Shown one piece after another: positions 62,898 through 64,000 of a DNA stretch of 64,000 bases. How positions within the stretch are numbered: the stretch's first letter is position 1; the number at the start of each line of letters is the position of its first letter. A model generated the notes under the pieces. The model was not told the DNA's origin and made no database searches. It saw only the letters and a list, made by a program, of their open reading frames with translations. The position numbers and the translations under genes are program-made. The DNA is taken from the NCBI GenBank assembly GCA_036417435.1, contig CM070904.1, forward strand, positions 21,806,835 through 21,870,834. The letters run 5' to 3'. The stretch comes from Inia geoffrensis. Lineage: Eukaryota; Chordata; Mammalia; Artiodactyla; Iniidae.

Positions 62898-64000
62898 GTG
62901 GCTGAACACACACCCCTGGGCTTTTGTAGGCTCACCCCCTGCCCCTTAACCTGCACTGCCCCACCCCAGGCATATGGCAAGCCTTGCAAGTGGGCTACTC
63001 GGAGGGTGCCGTGGCTCGCAGGTGGGGCGACTCCCATGAAGTGCGCTGGAGGTGGGAACTTGCTTAGGAGGAGCTGTGGAGATCCGGGTTCTTCACAGCC
63101 CTTCCCTCTCAGCTGTTCCACCATGATTTCGATACACCAGGCTGTGCTTACGTGTAGGAGGCCCATGTTGCATCGGGAGATTGTGGTACCACGCAGGGGA
63201 GAAGAGCAGCAGCATCCTCCAGCCGCGGGACACAGGCCGGCTGAGGCTCCAGGTGTCTGACACCATCCGACGTCACAGAGGCCTGAGGTAAGAAAGTGGG
63301 CATTTCTTAACCCGTTACTTGTCTTGTCATTGAACGGTCCTTTTGCCTTTCAGTATAGTTTATATACAATGTTGCGTCTCTTTGACTTCTACAGCCACTT
63401 GATGCACTTATAACGGTAGCTGTACCTGTAGGGTTTCGGATTTTGTGCCCCGTTAGTTTATCGAGGAATATTTTGTAGCGTTCCCTGTGCTTTCGGGTGG
63501 GTCGCCCTTGATGAGCACTTTTTGATACGTTAAGTGTGTTTCTGTTAATCCCAATCTCCTAATTCACCCTTCCCCGGTCTCCAATTTCCCCCTGTGGGAA
63601 CTCCTCACTTCTTTCTTCCCTTTGTGAACCTGTGTTTCCTTTCTTTGCTAGCTTCCTTTGTATCCCTATTTAGACGGCACACATAAGGGATATCCGGGAT
63701 ATGTGTCTTGCTGCCTCTAATTGACCAGAATTAGGGAGATCATCTTCGGCTCCACCCATGCTGCTGGAAATACTATGAGTTCATTTTGTTCTGTGGCTGA
63801 GTGGTAGGCGAGGGTGTGTAGGTAGCAGAACATCTTTCTCCCTCACCCCTCGCTCGACAGTTCGTTCATTTGTATGTCCTGGCTGTGGTCAAGGGTACCA
63901 CAAACACTGTCTGGGTGCAAGTGCTTCCTTCCAATGATGCTAGTCTCTGGTTATACGACCTGCAGCGGGGTTTCTGAATCTTGTGGCACCTGCAGTGTTT
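62898..64000 (+). repeat. Unit 19 (right-truncated): partial A
   Basis: The first 1,103 bp of an A monomer are present before the window ends. It shares CTTGTCTTGTC near 63319 only with unit 0, and resembles unit 0 in its GTCTGGG and TTTCTGAATC spellings. Confidence 0.95.

Larger units (their letters stand above)
1..64000 (+). repeat. Macrosatellite array of ~3,317-bp dimeric units, ~19.3 copies
   Basis: The whole window is a head-to-tail array. The A monomer start (GTGGCTGAACACAC) recurs at 3191, 6508, 9826, 13143, 16461, 19779, 23095, 26411, 29729, 33046, 36364, 39680, 42996, 46314, 49630, 52947, 56264, 59581 and 62898, so unit lengths are only 3316, 3317 or 3318 bp. The related B monomer starts (ATGGCTGAACACAC) lie 1634-1636 bp after each A start. 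No inverted unit, no inserted foreign element and no unique sequence is seen. Individual copies carry private single-base changes, so they are distinguishable and not one read repeated. Neither array edge is inside the window. The family is not one I can name; it lacks the homeobox coding region expected of D4Z4 despite a similar unit length. Confidence 0.98.

Noticed and set aside
1..64000. D4Z4/DUX4-type array, suggested by the 3.3-kb period
   Set aside because: No homeobox or long open frame is present in any frame of the unit, and the sequence is dimeric, unlike D4Z4.
1..64000. Alpha satellite, rDNA or CRISPR array
   Set aside because: There is no 171-bp period, no rRNA sequence, and no short repeat/spacer structure; the only strong periods are ~1.65 and ~3.32 kb.
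1..64000. Pure assembly artefact from duplicating one read
   Set aside because: Units carry many different private changes and three length classes, so most copies are real and distinct. Only the near-identical five-unit-offset block remains open to that doubt.

Overview
The window is one uninterrupted, head-to-tail tandem array. From base 1 to base 64000 the same ~3,317-bp unit recurs about 19.3 times (18 complete units plus a partial unit at each end). No flanking unique DNA is visible, so the array extends past both ends. Each unit is a dimer of two related but distinct monomers: A (1,634-1,636 bp) and B (always 1,682 bp). By eye A and B are roughly 85-88% alike where they align. Copies of the same monomer in different units differ by only scattered single bases. 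This is the higher-order organisation of a macrosatellite.

The source is most likely a therian mammal. Both monomers carry a decayed antisense fragment that resembles the 3' part of a LINE-1 ORF2: the minus strand of B (6039-6059 in the second unit) reads CWWDCKL, a motif I recognise from the C-terminal part of mammalian L1 ORF2p. I see no credible protein-coding gene. The open frames are short, overlap on both strands, and differ between A and B mostly by amino-acid-changing substitutions. I do not recognise the satellite family and cannot name the species.

Layout, using the unit at 3191-6507 as the reference. Monomer A (3191-4825) has a possible 318-bp exon (3263-3580) ending at a consensus 5' splice site, a CRE-like octamer, a TATA-like AT tract, both length-variable sites of the array, an L1-derived stretch, two further GTGAGT donor-like sites, an 18-bp direct duplication and a weak CTCF-like motif. 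Monomer B (4826-6507) has the homologous 380-bp exon-like block with a B-only insertion of about 60 bp containing a 7-bp-stem hairpin, a second L1-derived stretch, and a better CTCF-like motif (6409-6422).

On a larger scale the units are mosaics of shared variants. The strongest pattern is a ~10.8-kb stretch (about 17.1-28.0 kb) that reappears almost unchanged exactly 16,585 bp downstream (about 33.7-44.6 kb), an offset of five units. Units near 52.9-62.9 kb share a marker at single-unit steps, and short A-like patches occur inside B copies. These patterns fit unequal exchange and gene conversion. The most interesting hypothesis is a non-coding, possibly transcribed macrosatellite with a CTCF-like site about every 1.65 kb, all in one orientation, comparable in architecture (not shown to be homologous) to DXZ4-type arrays.
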